DNA of 15,533 nt from NCBI GenBank assembly GCA_002429385.1, contig DIZL01000028.1, positions 467 through 15,999 of the forward strand, written 5' to 3'. Source of the DNA: Prolixibacteraceae bacterium UBA6029 (GTDB taxonomy: Bacteria; Bacteroidota; Bacteroidia; Bacteroidales; Prolixibacteraceae). Numbering within the stretch: the stretch's first letter is position 1; the number at the start of each line of letters is the position of its first letter. The notes under the pieces are model-generated. The model was not told where the DNA came from. It worked only from the letters and a program-made list of their open reading frames with translations, and searched no databases. Both the position numbers and the translations under genes were made by a program. This document shows, one piece after another, positions 14,591 to 15,533 of this stretch.

Positions 14591-15298
14591 ATGAAACTTC
14601 TGCTAATCAGTAATTCGACCATGCCCGGTGAAGCTTATCTTGACTATCCGAAACATGAAATCAAAAAGTTTTTAGGTGATAAAACGCTTACTGTCCTGTT
14701 CATTCCTTATGCCGCAGTGACTTTCTCGTTCGACGAGTATGAGCAGAAAGTCGCAGAACGCTTTGCCGAATTAGGCTATGTGGTCAGAAGTATACACCAT
14801 TTTAAAGATCCGGTTCAGGCTGTTCATGAAGCGGAAGTCATTGTGGTTGGAGGAGGAAATACCTGGCAACTGGTCCGCATGATGAATGAGAACAAACTAA
14901 TGGATGCCATTCGGGAAAAAGTGCTTGGCGGAACTCCATATATTGGCTGGAGCGCCGGTGCAAACGTAGCCTGTCCGACTTTACGAACCACTAATGATAT
15001 GCCGGTTGTCGATCCCAAAGGGTTTGATACCATCGGATTGGTGTCTTTCCAGATTAATCCGCATTATCTGGATGTCAATCCCGAAGGCCATGGAGGCGAA
15101 ACCCGCGAACAGCGTATTGAGGAGTTTATTACACTGAATCCTGAAGTTTATGTCGTTGGATTGAGAGAAGGAACCATGCTCAGGGTGGAAGATCAGCAAA
15201 TGCACCTGATTGGTAACCGCACTGCCAGGATATTTAAAAAAGGTGCCACTCCAATTGAGCTAAGTTCAGCTGACGATTTTGGGTTTTTGCTGAAGTAA
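14591..15298 (+). CDS. pepE: peptidase E, Asp-specific dipeptidase (S51)
   Basis: This 235-residue cytoplasmic peptidase hydrolyses dipeptides with N-terminal aspartate, a role in peptide turnover. The catalytic residues known from Salmonella PepE (Ser120, His157, Glu192) correspond here, shifted by one, to Ser121 in GWSAGANVA, His158 in QINPHYLD and Glu193 in LREGTML. The glutamine-amidotransferase-like fold is supported by VIVVGGGNTWQLVRMM (83-98), a typical strand-turn-helix. Length (229 in Salmonella) and the start MKLLLISNST fit the family, so it looks complete. It follows the second barrel by 22 bp with no terminator and may be co-transcribed. A functional tie to the barrel proteins is not evident. 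A cyanophycinase-like role is unlikely, given the shorter length and PepE-like motifs. Confidence 0.95.
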   Translation: MKLLLISNSTMPGEAYLDYPKHEIKKFLGDKTLTVLFIPYAAVTFSFDEYEQKVAERFAELGYVVRSIHHFKDPVQAVHEAEVIVVGGGNTWQLVRMMNENKLMDAIREKVLGGTPYIGWSAGANVACPTLRTTNDMPVVDPKGFDTIGLVSFQINPHYLDVNPEGHGGETREQRIEEFITLNPEVYVVGLREGTMLRVEDQQMHLIGNRTARIFKKGATPIELSSADDFGFLLK

Positions 15299-15345
15299 CC
15301 TTTCCTCAACTTCCTCAGTTTATGGAATTGCGGAAGTTGCGGAAG
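15299..15345 (+). terminator. imperfect hairpin just after pepE, possible terminator
   Basis: CAACTTCC (15307-15314) and GGAAGTTG (15332-15339) are perfect complements. Allowing two mismatches, the pairing extends outward because each arm is itself a short direct repeat (TTCCTCA twice on the left, TTGCGGAAG twice on the right). It begins within 10 bp of the pepE stop, which suits a transcript end, but no T-run follows. Confidence 0.4.
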
Positions 15346-15387
15346 ATTATAGCGAACTCATATAACCTGGAAAAGTATTCCCGACCC

Positions 15388-15471
15388 TTACCATTTCCAG
15401 CCCGTACCATAGAGATTGGTCAGCCATAATCCGAAGAAGCGGTCATATACTTTATATTTATTCTTTTCGCA
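15388..15471 (-). pseudogene. possible C-terminal fragment of an unidentified protein
   Basis: Read on the minus strand, this 27-codon frame ends in a TAA (15388-15390) and contains YDRFFGLWLTNLYGTGWKW. The run of aromatic residues and the lack of rare-codon noise look protein-like. It has no start codon. Its upstream side is closed by a TAA that coincides with the foot of the 19-bp inverted repeat at 15472-15516. It may be the tail of a gene that was broken there, or whose frame changes there; it may also be chance. I do not recognise the family. Confidence 0.25.
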
Positions 15472-15516
15472 TTATTCAAATACAATTATTGGAATACAAT
15501 AATTGTATTTGAATAA
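15472..15516. repeat. perfect 19-bp inverted repeat with 7-nt loop
   Basis: TTATTCAAATACAATTATT (15472-15490) is followed by GGAATAC (15491-15497) and then its exact reverse complement (15498-15516). The stem is AT-rich, and no T-run follows it on either strand. It could be a bidirectional transcript end, a small mobile or palindromic element, or an operator. No duplication of flanking sequence is obvious. Confidence 0.75.
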
Positions 15517-15533
15517 CTCACCTTACGCAACAA

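Overview
The window looks like a chromosomal segment from a member of the Bacteroidetes, possibly a Bacteroidales/Marinilabiliales-type marine or gut-sediment organism. The phylum assignment rests on several signs. Upstream sites match the phylum's TAnnTTTG -7 box. There are N-terminal signal peptides ending in AQE and OMP_b-brl-type outer-membrane barrels. The PAS kinases are very long, the composition is moderately AT-rich, and most genes lack strong Shine-Dalgarno sites. The genus call is only a guess. Every convincing gene is on the + strand.

Region 1 (1-8923) is a signal-transduction island. A 368-bp leader precedes a 1366-residue membrane-anchored histidine kinase (Cache-like sensor, PAS, GAF, four PAS, HisKA, HATPase). 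A second, soluble 820-residue kinase follows (four PAS, HisKA, HATPase). The two share a nearly identical 3' end that continues past the stop codon, so they are a tandem pair with recent sequence homogenisation. Next come a NarL/LuxR-type response regulator, the rotted and internally deleted remains of a second regulator of the same type, and a stand-alone CheY-like receiver ending in a strong terminator. Neither kinase carries its own receiver domain, so the separate regulators are plausible partners.

Region 2 (about 9011-11160) is a two-gene unit: a zinc deoxycytidylate (dCMP) deaminase, then 11 bp later a CtpA-like S41 processing protease with a PDZ domain and an intact Ser/Lys dyad.

Region 3 (11203-14568) reads as an ECF sigma factor operon. 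The sigma factor overlaps by 4 bp a membrane protein that is probably its anti-sigma factor and whose cytoplasmic part is an unusual tandem duplication. Two paralogous secreted beta-barrel proteins follow. They are separated by a 14-bp-stem terminator and a separate promoter-like site, so the second barrel may be controlled independently.

Region 4 (14591-15533) holds peptidase E (Asp-X dipeptidase) and a 235-bp tail with no intact gene. The tail contains an imperfect hairpin, a short minus-strand reading frame that resembles a protein C-terminus, and a perfect 19-bp inverted repeat.

No tRNA, rRNA, CRISPR array or complete insertion sequence was seen. The least ordinary items are the homogenised kinase 3' ends, the regulator pseudogene, the duplicated anti-sigma module with its paired barrels, and the hairpins at 12726-12782 and 15472-15516.
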